The position numbers and the translations under genes were made by a program. A DNA stretch of 64,000 bases from assembly GCA_902798915.1 (NCBI GenBank), contig CADBYM010000003.1, forward strand, positions 101,344 through 165,343, given 5' to 3'. Origin of the DNA: an uncultured Coriobacteriaceae bacterium (GTDB taxonomy: Bacteria; Actinomycetota; Coriobacteriia; Coriobacteriales; Atopobiaceae). The notes beneath the pieces were generated by a model that was not told the origin of the DNA, ran no database searches, and saw nothing but the letters and a program-made list of their open reading frames with translations. Below, piece after piece: positions 46,013 through 54,891 of this stretch (the stretch's first letter is position 1; every line of letters begins with the position of its first letter).

Positions 46013-49000
46013 ATGGCCACCATGGCGGAGCAGAACGAGAGTCCACGCCTTGCCGAGAGCGTCACCAATGGCGATGAGCAGCACCAGCTGAAGAAGCAGT
46101 TCGATCAAATCGCGGCGAGCCTTGTCGAGCAGTACGACACCCTATACTACATCGACGTTGCAACGAGCACCTATGTCGAGCTATCGTCCACTGACGAGTA
46201 CAAGAGGCTGAACGTGCCCGCGACCGGCAATGACTTCTTCACCGAGAGCAGGAGGAGCATCCGCAAGTACGTGCATCCTGAAGATCAGCAGCGGGTGCTC
46301 GCCCTTCACTATAAGGACGTGATGCTGAGCCATCTGAAGGACAGGGAGTCCTTCTCGATGTCGTGGCGTCTGGTCGTGAACGGCCAGGTCAAGCACATCC
46401 GCCACACGGAAATCATGTCCAAGGACGGGAACCACATCATCGTCTGCATAAAGAACATCGACAAGGAGCTGCAGGCGGAGCAGGCCATGAGGGCAAGTCA
46501 GCAGACGATGGTGACCTATACCCAAATCGCGGAGAGGCTGGCAGACCACTACGACCTGATCTATTACATCAATTGCGCAACGTCGAGGTACGCAGAGTAC
46601 TCCGCAAAGAAGCTATCTGGTGAGCTGCAGGTCCAAGAAGTGGGCAGCGACTTCTTCGCAACGTCATGGAAGAACATAAACAGGCTGGTCTTCTCGGAAG
46701 ACCGAGAACGGATTCGGCTCTTCCTCGACCGGGACCGCCTCATCTCGCAGCTCGAGAGCAGGCGGCAGCTGACTGAGGACTACCGCATGGTAGTCGACGG
46801 CGGCAGGACACAGTACACGCGCATGTCGGTGACGTATTCGTCCGATCACACTCACTTCATCATCTGCATCGAGAACCGCGACGCAGACGTCCGCAGAGAG
46901 CAAGAGCACTTGGCGGCACTCGCGATGGCAAACGAGATGGCCCGACGGGACGAGCTGACGCACACGAAGAACAAGACGGCCTATCGAGAGATGGAACAAG
47001 CGCTGCAGAAGCAGCTCGAGGAGGGCGAATTCTCCTTCGGCATAGTGGTCTGCGACATCAACGACCTCAAGGTCGTCAACGACACCGAGGGACACAAGGC
47101 CGGAGACGAGTACATCAAAGCCTCCTGCATGCTCATCTGTCGCATCTTCACCCATAGCCCCGTCTTCCGCATCGGCGGAGACGAGTTCGCCGTAGTGCTC
47201 AAGGGGCAAGACTACGCAAACCGGGAGGACCTCATCTCACAGCTCAGAAAGCGGGTGGAGGACAACACTCGTATCGGCGAGGGACCCATCGTCGCCTCGG
47301 GAGTCGCGACGTACCGACCGACCGTGGACCAGTCGGTAGAGGACGTGTTCAACCGTGCCGATGCCCGCATGTACGAGGACAAGTCACGCCTCAAGGAACA
47401 AAAGTCGATTCGAGAGACCTATTCCCTCAAGGAAGCGAGCGACGTCAGAATCATCAGCGACAAGAGACGATTGCAGCTCGACTCCCTGTACAAGGCCTTC
47501 GAGGTGGTCTCGGAGGGTACCTATGTGTATCTGTGCGACATGAAGTATGACTATTCTCGCTGGTCAAAGAATGCGGTGGATAGGTACGGGCTGCCCTCCG
47601 AATACATGTATGGCGCCGGCGACATCTGGGAGAACCACATTCACCCGGACGACCGGGCAATCTATCACAAGGGCATCGACGAGATATTCCGAGGGAACAG
47701 CGCCGCACACGACATGCAATACCGGGCACAGCGCACCTCGGGCGAATACGACGTCTGCACCTGCAGGGGCGTCGTCATGCGAGATTCCTCCGGTGAGCCA
47801 GACTACTTCGTCGGCACCATTCGCAATCACGGCATACAGGGACATGTCGACACCCTCACAGGCCTGAGGAACCAGTACGGCTTCTTCGAGGACCTTGACG
47901 TCCACATCAGGAGAAACGCGGAGATCAGCGTGATCCTGTTTGGCATCGCGAAGTTCTCCGAAATCAACGAGATGTATGGATACCACTTCGGCAATCGCGT
48001 GCTGCAGAACTATGCAAGACGCGTCTTTGAGATGCTGGGGACTTGCGGGCATACCTACCGGATTGATGGCACGAAGTTCGCCGTGATCAGCAACACGCTC
48101 TCCATCCCAGAGCTGAAGGAGCACTACCAAGCCCTGCGCTCGTACCTTCATGAGGGATTTGTCGTGAACGGCAAGAACATCTTGCTGGACCTTCACTGCG
48201 GAGCCCTGCGGGTGGATGAGTTCAACATCGACTCCCAGACGGTATATGCCTGCCTGAACTATGCCGACGCGGAGTCCAAGATTCGGCAGCAGGGCGACAT
48301 GGTCGAGTTCAAGAACGACCTGAACGAGCAGAGCCACCAGCGGCTTGAGAAGCTCCACGCGATTCGCGCCTCCATCATGCACGGCCACAAGGGGTTCTTC
48401 TTGCTCTTCCAACCGGTTGTGGATGCACGAAGCGAACAGCTCATCGGAGCGGAGGCGCTCCTCCGTTGGAAGAGCGACCGCTATGGCACGGTTCCCCCGG
48501 ACCAGTTCATACCGATCTTGGAGTCAGACCCGCTGTTCCCCGAGCTGGGCAGGTGGATCATCTGGGAATCGGTCTTCGCGGCCAAGCAACTCTTGCGACA
48601 GCATCCCGCGTTTGTCATGAATGTGAATCTCTCGTACACCCAGCTCGAGAAGCCCGACTTCGCGGACATGGTGTTTCGCATCCTGAGCGACCTCGAGTAT
48701 CCGCCGGAGCATCTGTGCCTTGAGGTCACGGAGCGATGCAGACTGCTGGATTTGGACCTCCTCAAGAACGTGCTTGCAAGTCTGAGGGCAAGAGGCATTC
48801 AGGTGGCCTTGGATGACTTTGGGACCGGGTTCTCTTCCGTCGGCATCCTCAAGGAGATTCCCTTCGACACCATCAAGATTGACCGCGGCTTCGTACGATC
48901 GATAGAGGGGAGCGACATCGACAAGAAGGTCGTGCAAAACATAACCGACCTCGCCTCCATCTTCGGCGCGAAGGTCTGCGTGGAGGGAATCGAGACCGAT

Positions 49001-49108
49001 GGCATGCGTGCCATCCTGCTGAAGTATCACGTGTGCAGCTTCCAGGGATACTACTATGCAAAGCCCCTCCCGCTTGACGAGTTTCTCGCATGGAGAAGCG
49101 CTCGGTAA
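46013..49108 (+). CDS. Cyclic-di-GMP enzyme: PAS-PAS-GGDEF-PAS-GGDEF*-EAL
   Basis: A soluble 1031-residue protein starting at ATG 46013 after ACGAGGAG. In order it has two copies of a PAS-like module (about 30-155 and 165-292, each with YYI..ATS.Y.E and GxDFF), an intact GGDEF domain (RIGGDEF, 388-392), a third PAS (about 490-605, IHPDDRAIYHKGID), a degenerate GGDEF (DGTKF at 685-689), and an EAL domain. The EAL residues are all present: EALLRW (814), NVNLS, EVTER, DDFGTG, IKIDRGF, VEGIET and QGYYYAKP. It should therefore both make and degrade c-di-GMP, or the degenerate domain may bind GTP as a regulator. No transmembrane segment is present. It converges with the histidine kinase gene across a 56-bp palindrome. 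Confidence 0.9.
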   Translation: MATMAEQNESPRLAESVTNGDEQHQLKKQFDQIAASLVEQYDTLYYIDVATSTYVELSSTDEYKRLNVPATGNDFFTESRRSIRKYVHPEDQQRVLALHYKDVMLSHLKDRESFSMSWRLVVNGQVKHIRHTEIMSKDGNHIIVCIKNIDKELQAEQAMRASQQTMVTYTQIAERLADHYDLIYYINCATSRYAEYSAKKLSGELQVQEVGSDFFATSWKNINRLVFSEDRERIRLFLDRDRLISQLESRRQLTEDYRMVVDGGRTQYTRMSVTYSSDHTHFIICIENRDADVRREQEHLAALAMANEMARRDELTHTKNKTAYREMEQALQKQLEEGEFSFGIVVCDINDLKVVNDTEGHKAGDEYIKASCMLICRIFTHSPVFRIGGDEFAVVLKGQDYANREDLISQLRKRVEDNTRIGEGPIVASGVATYRPTVDQSVEDVFNRADARMYEDKSRLKEQKSIRETYSLKEASDVRIISDKRRLQLDSLYKAFEVVSEGTYVYLCDMKYDYSRWSKNAVDRYGLPSEYMYGAGDIWENHIHPDDRAIYHKGIDEIFRGNSAAHDMQYRAQRTSGEYDVCTCRGVVMRDSSGEPDYFVGTIRNHGIQGHVDTLTGLRNQYGFFEDLDVHIRRNAEISVILFGIAKFSEINEMYGYHFGNRVLQNYARRVFEMLGTCGHTYRIDGTKFAVISNTLSIPELKEHYQALRSYLHEGFVVNGKNILLDLHCGALRVDEFNIDSQTVYACLNYADAESKIRQQGDMVEFKNDLNEQSHQRLEKLHAIRASIMHGHKGFFLLFQPVVDARSEQLIGAEALLRWKSDRYGTVPPDQFIPILESDPLFPELGRWIIWESVFAAKQLLRQHPAFVMNVNLSYTQLEKPDFADMVFRILSDLEYPPEHLCLEVTERCRLLDLDLLKNVLASLRARGIQVALDDFGTGFSSVGILKEIPFDTIKIDRGFVRSIEGSDIDKKVVQNITDLASIFGAKVCVEGIETDGMRAILLKYHVCSFQGYYYAKPLPLDEFLAWRSAR

Positions 49109-49129
49109 CACTGAGCAGAACACCACTTC

Positions 49130-49185
49130 GAACACCACTTCCAGGAAGAGTGTTCCATGGAACACTCTTCCTGGAAGTGGTGTTC
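49130..49185. terminator. 56-bp perfect palindrome between convergent signalling genes
   Basis: Arms 49130-49157 and 49158-49185 are exact complements with no loop (centre CCATGG). The palindrome begins 22 bp after the EAL protein stop and touches the stop codon of the histidine kinase on the other strand. A third partial copy, GAACACCACTTC, precedes it (49118-49129). A bidirectional terminator is the simplest role, although it lacks T-runs. Confidence 0.75.
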
Positions 49186-50457
49186 CTATCTGTGCGGCTC
49201 GGGAATCTTTACTCGCACCACCGTACCGCCGCCCTCACGAGGCATGATTGAGAGGGTACCCCCGCACATCATCTCCAATCGCTGCCGAATGTTCGTCAAA
49301 GCGATGTGCGGGTCGCCGTCATCGACGGGCACAAAGCCGGAGCCGTTGTCCTCCACGATGACGTAGCTGTTTGAACCCGCCCTCCTCGTTCGGATGCCAA
49401 TGCGCAACGGCTCACCATCCGGATCCAAGCCGTGCTTGACGGCATTCTCCACGATTGGCTGCAAGGTGAGCGGCGGCACACGAAACTCGGTGTGCGGAGT
49501 GTCATACTCGACGAAGAGCAGGTCCTCGAACTGTGCCTGCTCCACGGCGAGGTAGGCAAGGGCATGCTCGAGCTCCTCGGCAAAGGGAACGGTGTCTTCG
49601 CTGGCGATGGCAGTGAAGTTCTTGCGCAGGTAGGTCGTGAAGTCCAGCGTAACCTCCTGGGCCATCTTGGGATTCTGGTCGCACAGGTAGTAGATGCTCG
49701 TCATGGTGTTGTAAATGAAGTGGGGCCGCATCTGCAGCACCATAATGCTCGCACGTTGGTTGGCGATCTCGCGCTGTTGCTTTACGTACTGCTCGACCTG
49801 ATCCAGCAGGACGCTTGCAAACATCGAAACCACGGAGACGGCAAGACCGGCATAGACGAGCAGGAAGCTATGAAAGATCATATGGATTGCCATGGCTACC
49901 GCAAGGGGAACCAAAAAGATGAGAAAAGCTCGAAAGTATTGCACGTGTAGCTTGCTCCGCCTGCGCATCAATCCCACCAGATTAAGGAACAAAATCGCAA
50001 TCAAGGGCATGACCAACAGCGGATACCACGGCCCAAGGGCCAACTCGTTCTTGTCCGACACGTAGTATATGGCGGGCATGAACTGTGCGACCATCAACAG
50101 CACAAGAAACACGACCCATATGGCAAACACCACGCGAAACAGCACGCTCCACCGCCAATCCTCCCCGCTGCAATGGAGCAGATACGCCGTGAACGCAATC
50201 ATGGGTATCGACTCTAGAATCGATTCGAGAATCCAGACCAGTTGCTCCGCCCACAACATATCCTCGTGCTGGTACAAGAACAGGTCGGAGACAGCACTGG
50301 CACTGCCCAAAGCAATGGCGCAAAAGATGACCAGGAAGAAGCGTTTGCTCCAACGGTCGATGCCGGGCATGATGAATGCGGCCACTATTCCCATCGTCGT
50401 CGACGTCAGCATGATGCCGACCATCACAAGAGAAAGCCCAATCGTCAAGTCAATCAT
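49186..50457 (-). CDS. LytS/YehU-type sensor histidine kinase
   Basis: 423 residues. The first 220 hold about six to seven transmembrane helices, followed by a short coiled coil (LDQVEQYVKQQREIANQ). The His_kinase domain has QMRPHFIYNTMTSIYYL with the phosphorylated His, and the HATPase carries PIVENAVKHGLDP (N box) and VEDNGSGFV (G1). Its start overlaps the stop of the upstream HTH-receiver gene by 4 bp, so the two form a two-component pair made in step. The ligand is unknown. Confidence 0.9.
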   Translation of the reverse strand: MIDLTIGLSLVMVGIMLTSTTMGIVAAFIMPGIDRWSKRFFLVIFCAIALGSASAVSDLFLYQHEDMLWAEQLVWILESILESIPMIAFTAYLLHCSGEDWRWSVLFRVVFAIWVVFLVLLMVAQFMPAIYYVSDKNELALGPWYPLLVMPLIAILFLNLVGLMRRRSKLHVQYFRAFLIFLVPLAVAMAIHMIFHSFLLVYAGLAVSVVSMFASVLLDQVEQYVKQQREIANQRASIMVLQMRPHFIYNTMTSIYYLCDQNPKMAQEVTLDFTTYLRKNFTAIASEDTVPFAEELEHALAYLAVEQAQFEDLLFVEYDTPHTEFRVPPLTLQPIVENAVKHGLDPDGEPLRIGIRTRRAGSNSYVIVEDNGSGFVPVDDGDPHIALTNIRQRLEMMCGGTLSIMPREGGGTVVRVKIPEPHR

Positions 50458-51053
50458 TCACGCACACCTTCCGGCAAGAATGGATGCCGCAGGTTTTTGA
50501 GCTGCCTCCTCACGCCCTCCGGCGTAATGGGCTTGAGCATGAAGCCGCTGGCCCCGGTTCCCCACGCGTCAAAGGAATACTCAACGTAGGCGGTCAGATA
50601 CACCACGTTCGTGTGCGGATTGATGTCGAGCAGCGTGCGGCACAGATCGAATCCGCTCATCCTGCCCAATTCGATGTCCAAGAAGGCCAAGGCCACATGA
50701 TTTGCGCGAGCGTACTCAACGGCCTCCGATGGTCGCGTGAAGCCGACGACCGTGGCGTTCGGCATGACCTCCTCCAAGACGGGCAGACCACCGGTGAGGA
50801 CGATCTTCCTATCGTCCACCATGATTACAATGGGTGACCTCTCGCTTGCCTCCACGATTCCCAAGAGCGTATTTGCATCCACCCCGAGGCACTCGGAGAG
50901 ACGGGTGACCATCGCGGCATCCGGCAAGCGGCTGCCGTTCTCCCATCGCGCAACCGTGGAACGATTAACGTACAGCCGCTCCGCCAAATCCCGCTGCGAG
51001 ATGCCCTTCTCGGCCCTTAGCTTCCTTAGCGTCTCTGCAAGAAGATTGCTCAT
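50454..51053 (-). CDS. Response regulator with N-terminal XRE helix-turn-helix and C-terminal receiver domain
   Basis: 199 residues if started at ATG 51053; an in-frame ATG at 51083 gives 209, and none of the candidates has a strong Shine-Dalgarno. Residues 8-62 are an XRE/Cro-type HTH (LRAEKGISQRDLAERLYVN then RSTVARWENGSRLP). Residues 74-190 are a receiver domain: acidic pair VDD (80-81), phospho-acceptor D126 in FLDIELG, T154 in LTAY, K174 in LKP. The order is the reverse of ordinary response regulators, which have the receiver first. It is coupled to the LytS-type kinase, so it is presumably that kinase's target. Confidence 0.88.
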   Translation of the reverse strand: MSNLLAETLRKLRAEKGISQRDLAERLYVNRSTVARWENGSRLPDAAMVTRLSECLGVDANTLLGIVEASERSPIVIMVDDRKIVLTGGLPVLEEVMPNATVVGFTRPSEAVEYARANHVALAFLDIELGRMSGFDLCRTLLDINPHTNVVYLTAYVEYSFDAWGTGASGFMLKPITPEGVRRQLKNLRHPFLPEGVRE

Positions 51054-51255
51054 GTCACACGGCTCCATTCTGGTCCGCTTCATGGTATCGCGCCGCCGAC
51101 GCAGGAATCAAGGAAACGTGACAATTTGGAACCCCCATTGCGAAGAACGTCTGTATTCGCTTAAAAACGGGTATGAGCCATCTGGCAGTTACCCCATGTG
51201 ACGCAACCCTGTGGTATAACGTTCACTCGATTTGCATCCTAGCCAGGGAGGGCCT

Positions 51256-52425
51256 TTGCTTACCCACTACACCACCGTCATGCTTTTGTGCCTCATGTCG
51301 CTCGGGGCCCTCACCGTGATGGTTTGGGAGAACAACCGCATGCCCAACAGCGACAAGCGACTGCTCTATGTCACGTACGCACTCATCGCGGTCGCCACGG
51401 TGGTCGAGTGGCTCGGCGGATGGTGTGACGGGCGAACCGACTTGCCCTCATGGGTGCTGCCGACGGTCAAATGCGTGGAGTACATAGTGAAGCCCTTGGC
51501 AGGTGGCACACTGGTGGCACAGATGCACCAGCACGACCGATGGCGCAACGCGCTTGTCAGCATGCTGGCCTTTAACACCGTGCTGCAAATCGTGGCTGCC
51601 TTCAACGGGTGGATGGTCGTGGTCAACGAGCAGGGTCACTACAGTCATGGAGTCCTGTATCCCGCCTACCTGACGGCCTGCATCGCGGTCGTGGTGCTGG
51701 TGACGGTCGAGTGGTTTCTCTATGGCAAGACGTTTAGCAGGCAGAACCGTCTGTCGCTTGGCGCGGTGATGCTCTTCGTCATGGCGGGCATCGCCATGCA
51801 GGCTCTGCTGCCCATGAGGCCGAAGGCCGTGTGCATGGCCATGGCCATGGGCGCATCCCTCATGTTCATACGCTATACGGAGTTCTCGTCACTCGAGATG
51901 GAGGAGCGTCTCACGAGCCAGCGCGAGCAGATTGATACCGACGCCCTCACCGGCACGCTCAGCCGACGCGCCTACACGCAGGCGCTCGCAGACCTCAATG
52001 CCGCAGGAATACTTCCCTACGACCTTGTGGCCTTCTCCGTGGACATCAACGGACTCAAGCAGATGAACGACACGCTGGGTCACGAGGCGGGCGACGAGCT
52101 GATCGTGGGGGCGGCACGTTGCCTGAACACGTCCTTCGGCACCACCGGACGCTGCTACAGGACTGGCGGGGACGAGTTCGTGGTGCTCGCCAAACTGCCC
52201 CACGCGGAGGTCGAGAAGATGCTGGAACGCTTGAAGCGGGAGGTCGAGGAATGGCGCGGCAAGCTCGTGCCGGGCATCACGCTCTCGGTGGGCCATGCGT
52301 TGGCGGCAGACTGCGAGGGGGCCTCTGCCGAGGAACTCGTACACGAAGCCGACCTCGTCATGTACGACGCCAAGGCCGCGTACTACCGAAACGTCGGCCA
52401 CGACCGTCGTCGTCGCCAGCAGTAA
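51256..52425 (+). CDS. Membrane diguanylate cyclase (GGDEF)
   Basis: About 389 residues from TTG 51256, which follows AGGGAGG; an upstream TTG at 51232 has no Shine-Dalgarno. Residues 1-205 contain about six transmembrane helices without a recognised sensor. A linker leads to the GGDEF domain: DTDALTGTLSRRAY, SVDINGLKQMNDTLGH, RTGGDEFVVLA (intact active site), ending ADLVMYDAKAAYYR. It should make c-di-GMP in response to a membrane or envelope cue. TATAAC (51215-51220) is a possible -10. Confidence 0.88.
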   Translation: MLTHYTTVMLLCLMSLGALTVMVWENNRMPNSDKRLLYVTYALIAVATVVEWLGGWCDGRTDLPSWVLPTVKCVEYIVKPLAGGTLVAQMHQHDRWRNALVSMLAFNTVLQIVAAFNGWMVVVNEQGHYSHGVLYPAYLTACIAVVVLVTVEWFLYGKTFSRQNRLSLGAVMLFVMAGIAMQALLPMRPKAVCMAMAMGASLMFIRYTEFSSLEMEERLTSQREQIDTDALTGTLSRRAYTQALADLNAAGILPYDLVAFSVDINGLKQMNDTLGHEAGDELIVGAARCLNTSFGTTGRCYRTGGDEFVVLAKLPHAEVEKMLERLKREVEEWRGKLVPGITLSVGHALAADCEGASAEELVHEADLVMYDAKAAYYRNVGHDRRRRQQ

Positions 52426-52433
52426 GCCTCGGT

Positions 52434-52468
52434 GGCTGCCGTGCATGAGGCGTGAGGGGATGGCAGCC
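52434..52468. terminator. Inverted repeat between two convergent GGDEF genes
   Basis: GGCTGCC (52434-52440) and GGCAGCC (52462-52468) are complementary but separated by 21 bp with little inner pairing and no T-run. It is the only structure in the 59-bp gap. Confidence 0.35.
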
Positions 52469-52484
52469 TAGTCGCGCGCTCCCC

Positions 52485-54113
52485 CTAATCTTGCCCGCAC
52501 GACATGGCCTTTTGCCGACACTTGTTCTCGTACATACTTTGGTCAGCCCGCTCGAACACCGTAGACACGCACGAATCGCCATCGTACTTGCCCACTCCAT
52601 AGGCGATTACCACGCCTCCGGAACGCAGCGCCTCCGCATTGCGCTCATTCATGTCCGAAAGCCGCTCATCAAGACTCGCGTAGTCCCTTCCCTGCGCAAT
52701 GACCACGAACTCGTCTCCTCCGACACGGAAGACGGGGCTGTGCTTGAAGGTCTCGCATATGGCCTTGCAGGCATTGCGAAGGTAGCGGTCCCCCGCCTGG
52801 TGACCGGCGGTATCGTTGACCATCTTTAGGTCGTTGATGTCGAGCATTACTATGGCGAAAGGCGCGATGCAGTGCTGGACGATCTGGCTGTCCATGCGTG
52901 ACTCAACATTCAGGTAGGCATATCGATTCTTCACGCCCGTCAGAGCATCGACGCTCGCCTGGGACTGCGCTTGGGCAAGGCGCCGCTCGACTTCCTCCTC
53001 CTGCCGGACCTGTGCATCGACGTCATTGAGACCGACGACCAGGCGCGGTCCCTCGTCCTCCTCCACAATGGCCGCCTTCATCTGCACATGAATCGGCCCA
53101 TCATCCAAGAGGAGGCGATACCCAAGGGTGAAGATGCCACCGTGCTCGATCTTCGCCATGACGTTTGCCTTGGTGAAGACCGTGAGAAAGCGACTCAGGT
53201 CCGCCGGGTGAACGTGGTGCCGCGACGCCTCCCTCGAAGTCTCGAAGAAGCGCTCCCCCTCCTTCGCCAACGTGAAGGTCCGTACAATGTCGTCGGTCGC
53301 GCTGAACTCATGATAGCGGTCAGTCGCTGGATCTACGACATAGACCGCGATGAAGTTGCCCGTAAGCGCCTGGAGGCGTGCGTAGACGATGCGCTCTTCA
53401 CGAATCCTCTCTTCCGCACGGCGCTTCATGACGAGCTCGTCGATGTCCGAGACGGACAAGATGGCGATGTGGGCGTCGTTTCCCATGCGCGACGCATTGA
53501 GTTGCACGTAGAACGTCCTCCCGTCCGCGACCTTGCGATACGTCATCTGGAACACGCGACCGTGACTCAGGGCTTCCGTGAGGGACTCTCGACTCATGGC
53601 GCGAGCAAATGCGTCTTGGTCCTCCGGATGTACGGACAGCCTTGCCTCCCGTCTGCAGTTCTCGAAGAAGCCTGCGGCGCGTCGTCGCTCGACGAGCACG
53701 CCACGTTCGTGATCGGTATGAAACTCAATGAACTCGTCGGTGTCGAGGTTGACGTAGAACAACTCGGTGTAATCGCGGGCAAGCGCATGAGCCAGGTGCG
53801 CATAGACGTCGTCGGTGTCCGAGTCTTTGTCGTCGCGCACATAGCGCACGCCGCCCATGGTAAAGGCAACGATGCGGCCATCCTCGAGTTCGTAGTCGTC
53901 CGCAGCTTCGTCCTCACCCATTGCAAAGGACACCGCTTGCGCAGGAGTCAGGTGCGCCCGCAGTTCTACGCTTCCATCGAGCGTGCGGCTTTCGTATGCC
54001 CTCATAGTGCCCACGTCTACTCGCTCCCACTCGATGAATCCGCCCTCCTCATCGCGTCTCCAAGCGACGGGCAGCGCGTCTAATGCGTTTCCGAGGTCGT
54101 CCAGAACGCCCAT
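52485..54113 (-). CDS. Cytoplasmic PAS-PAS-GGDEF diguanylate cyclase
   Basis: 542 residues from ATG 54113, preceded by GAGGACCAAA. An N-terminal region (1-110) of mixed character is followed by two copies of the PAS-like module also seen in the 46013-49108 protein: FYVNLDTDEFIEF with SVHPEDQDAFARAM, then VYVVDPATDRYHEF with HVHPADLSRFL. The GGDEF domain has SVDALTGVKNRYAYL, MLDINDLKMVNDTAGHQAGD, RVGGDEFVVIA and FERADQSMYENK. There are no transmembrane helices. The active site is intact, so it is probably a soluble c-di-GMP synthase. Confidence 0.88.
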   Translation of the reverse strand: MGVLDDLGNALDALPVAWRRDEEGGFIEWERVDVGTMRAYESRTLDGSVELRAHLTPAQAVSFAMGEDEAADDYELEDGRIVAFTMGGVRYVRDDKDSDTDDVYAHLAHALARDYTELFYVNLDTDEFIEFHTDHERGVLVERRRAAGFFENCRREARLSVHPEDQDAFARAMSRESLTEALSHGRVFQMTYRKVADGRTFYVQLNASRMGNDAHIAILSVSDIDELVMKRRAEERIREERIVYARLQALTGNFIAVYVVDPATDRYHEFSATDDIVRTFTLAKEGERFFETSREASRHHVHPADLSRFLTVFTKANVMAKIEHGGIFTLGYRLLLDDGPIHVQMKAAIVEEDEGPRLVVGLNDVDAQVRQEEEVERRLAQAQSQASVDALTGVKNRYAYLNVESRMDSQIVQHCIAPFAIVMLDINDLKMVNDTAGHQAGDRYLRNACKAICETFKHSPVFRVGGDEFVVIAQGRDYASLDERLSDMNERNAEALRSGGVVIAYGVGKYDGDSCVSTVFERADQSMYENKCRQKAMSCGQD

Positions 54114-54312
54114 TTTGGTCCTCTTCCTTATAGCGGGACATGAACCGACCCACATACATCATATTGTCGGTTCGATACCTCCGTAAGGGGGGTTCCATTC
54201 TGTCACCCCCTATGTGTTATTCATGGAGACATGCGGGTGGCCCACTGCCATGCGTCGCGCTACAATACGAACGTTTGATTGGAAGACGCAGTGTCCGACG
54301 GAAAGGATAGGC

Positions 54313-54783
54313 ATGGCCATCGAGCGAGCACGGACGCATCTGAGCGCCAAAGGGCTTGAAGACCGCATCATGGAGTTCGATCAGTCAAGCGCGACGGTCG
54401 AGCTTGCAGCCAGCGCCATAGGTTGCGAGCCTGCCCGCATCGCAAAGACCCTCTCGTTCCATGTGGGCAATCGCGTGGCACTCGTGCTCTTTGCGGGTGA
54501 CGCACGCGTCGACAACCGCAAGTTCAAGGAAACGTTCCACGCAAAGGCAAAGATGTTGCGCGCCGATGAGGCCGAGGAACTCATCGGCCATGGCGTGGGC
54601 GGCGTATGTCCGTTCGGCGTCAACGATTGTTGCGACGTGTATCTGGATGCATCGCTTAGGCGCTTCGACATCATCTACCCCGCAGCCGGCAATGCCGCGA
54701 GCGCCGTGCGCCTGACCCCCGAGGAACTCGAGCAGGCCTGCGAGCCTTGCACGTGGGTCGACGTCGCAAAGCTGCCCGCATAG
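54313..54783 (+). CDS. YbaK/EbsC-type aminoacyl-tRNA deacylase
   Basis: 156 residues from ATG 54313 behind GAAAGGATAG. It has the YbaK/ProX pattern: AASAIGCEPARIAKTLSF, LVLFAGDARVDNRKFKE, the AKMLRADEAEELIGHGVGGVCPF motif and a final DIIYPAAGNAASAVRLTPEEL. Members hydrolyse misacylated tRNAs such as Cys-tRNA-Pro; the precise substrate here is inferred only from the family. The gene stands alone. Confidence 0.87.
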   Translation: MAIERARTHLSAKGLEDRIMEFDQSSATVELAASAIGCEPARIAKTLSFHVGNRVALVLFAGDARVDNRKFKETFHAKAKMLRADEAEELIGHGVGGVCPFGVNDCCDVYLDASLRRFDIIYPAAGNAASAVRLTPEELEQACEPCTWVDVAKLPA

Positions 54784-54815
54784 CATCTGGGTGCCGAGTC
54801 TGTAGGAGTTCGTGT

Positions 54816-54843
54816 ATCGCGCAGGCGTCAACGCCTACGCGAT
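54816..54843. terminator. Hairpin between the convergent YbaK and PTS IIB genes
   Basis: ATCGCG and CGCGAT enclose AGGCG/CGCCT with a single C-A mismatch and a TCAA loop. It lies 33 bp after the YbaK stop and has no T-run. Confidence 0.5.
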
Positions 54844-54891
54844 GCAGATCGAAAGCAAGCTGACAGTCGTCAGTCGTAGCTTGGTCGCTCG

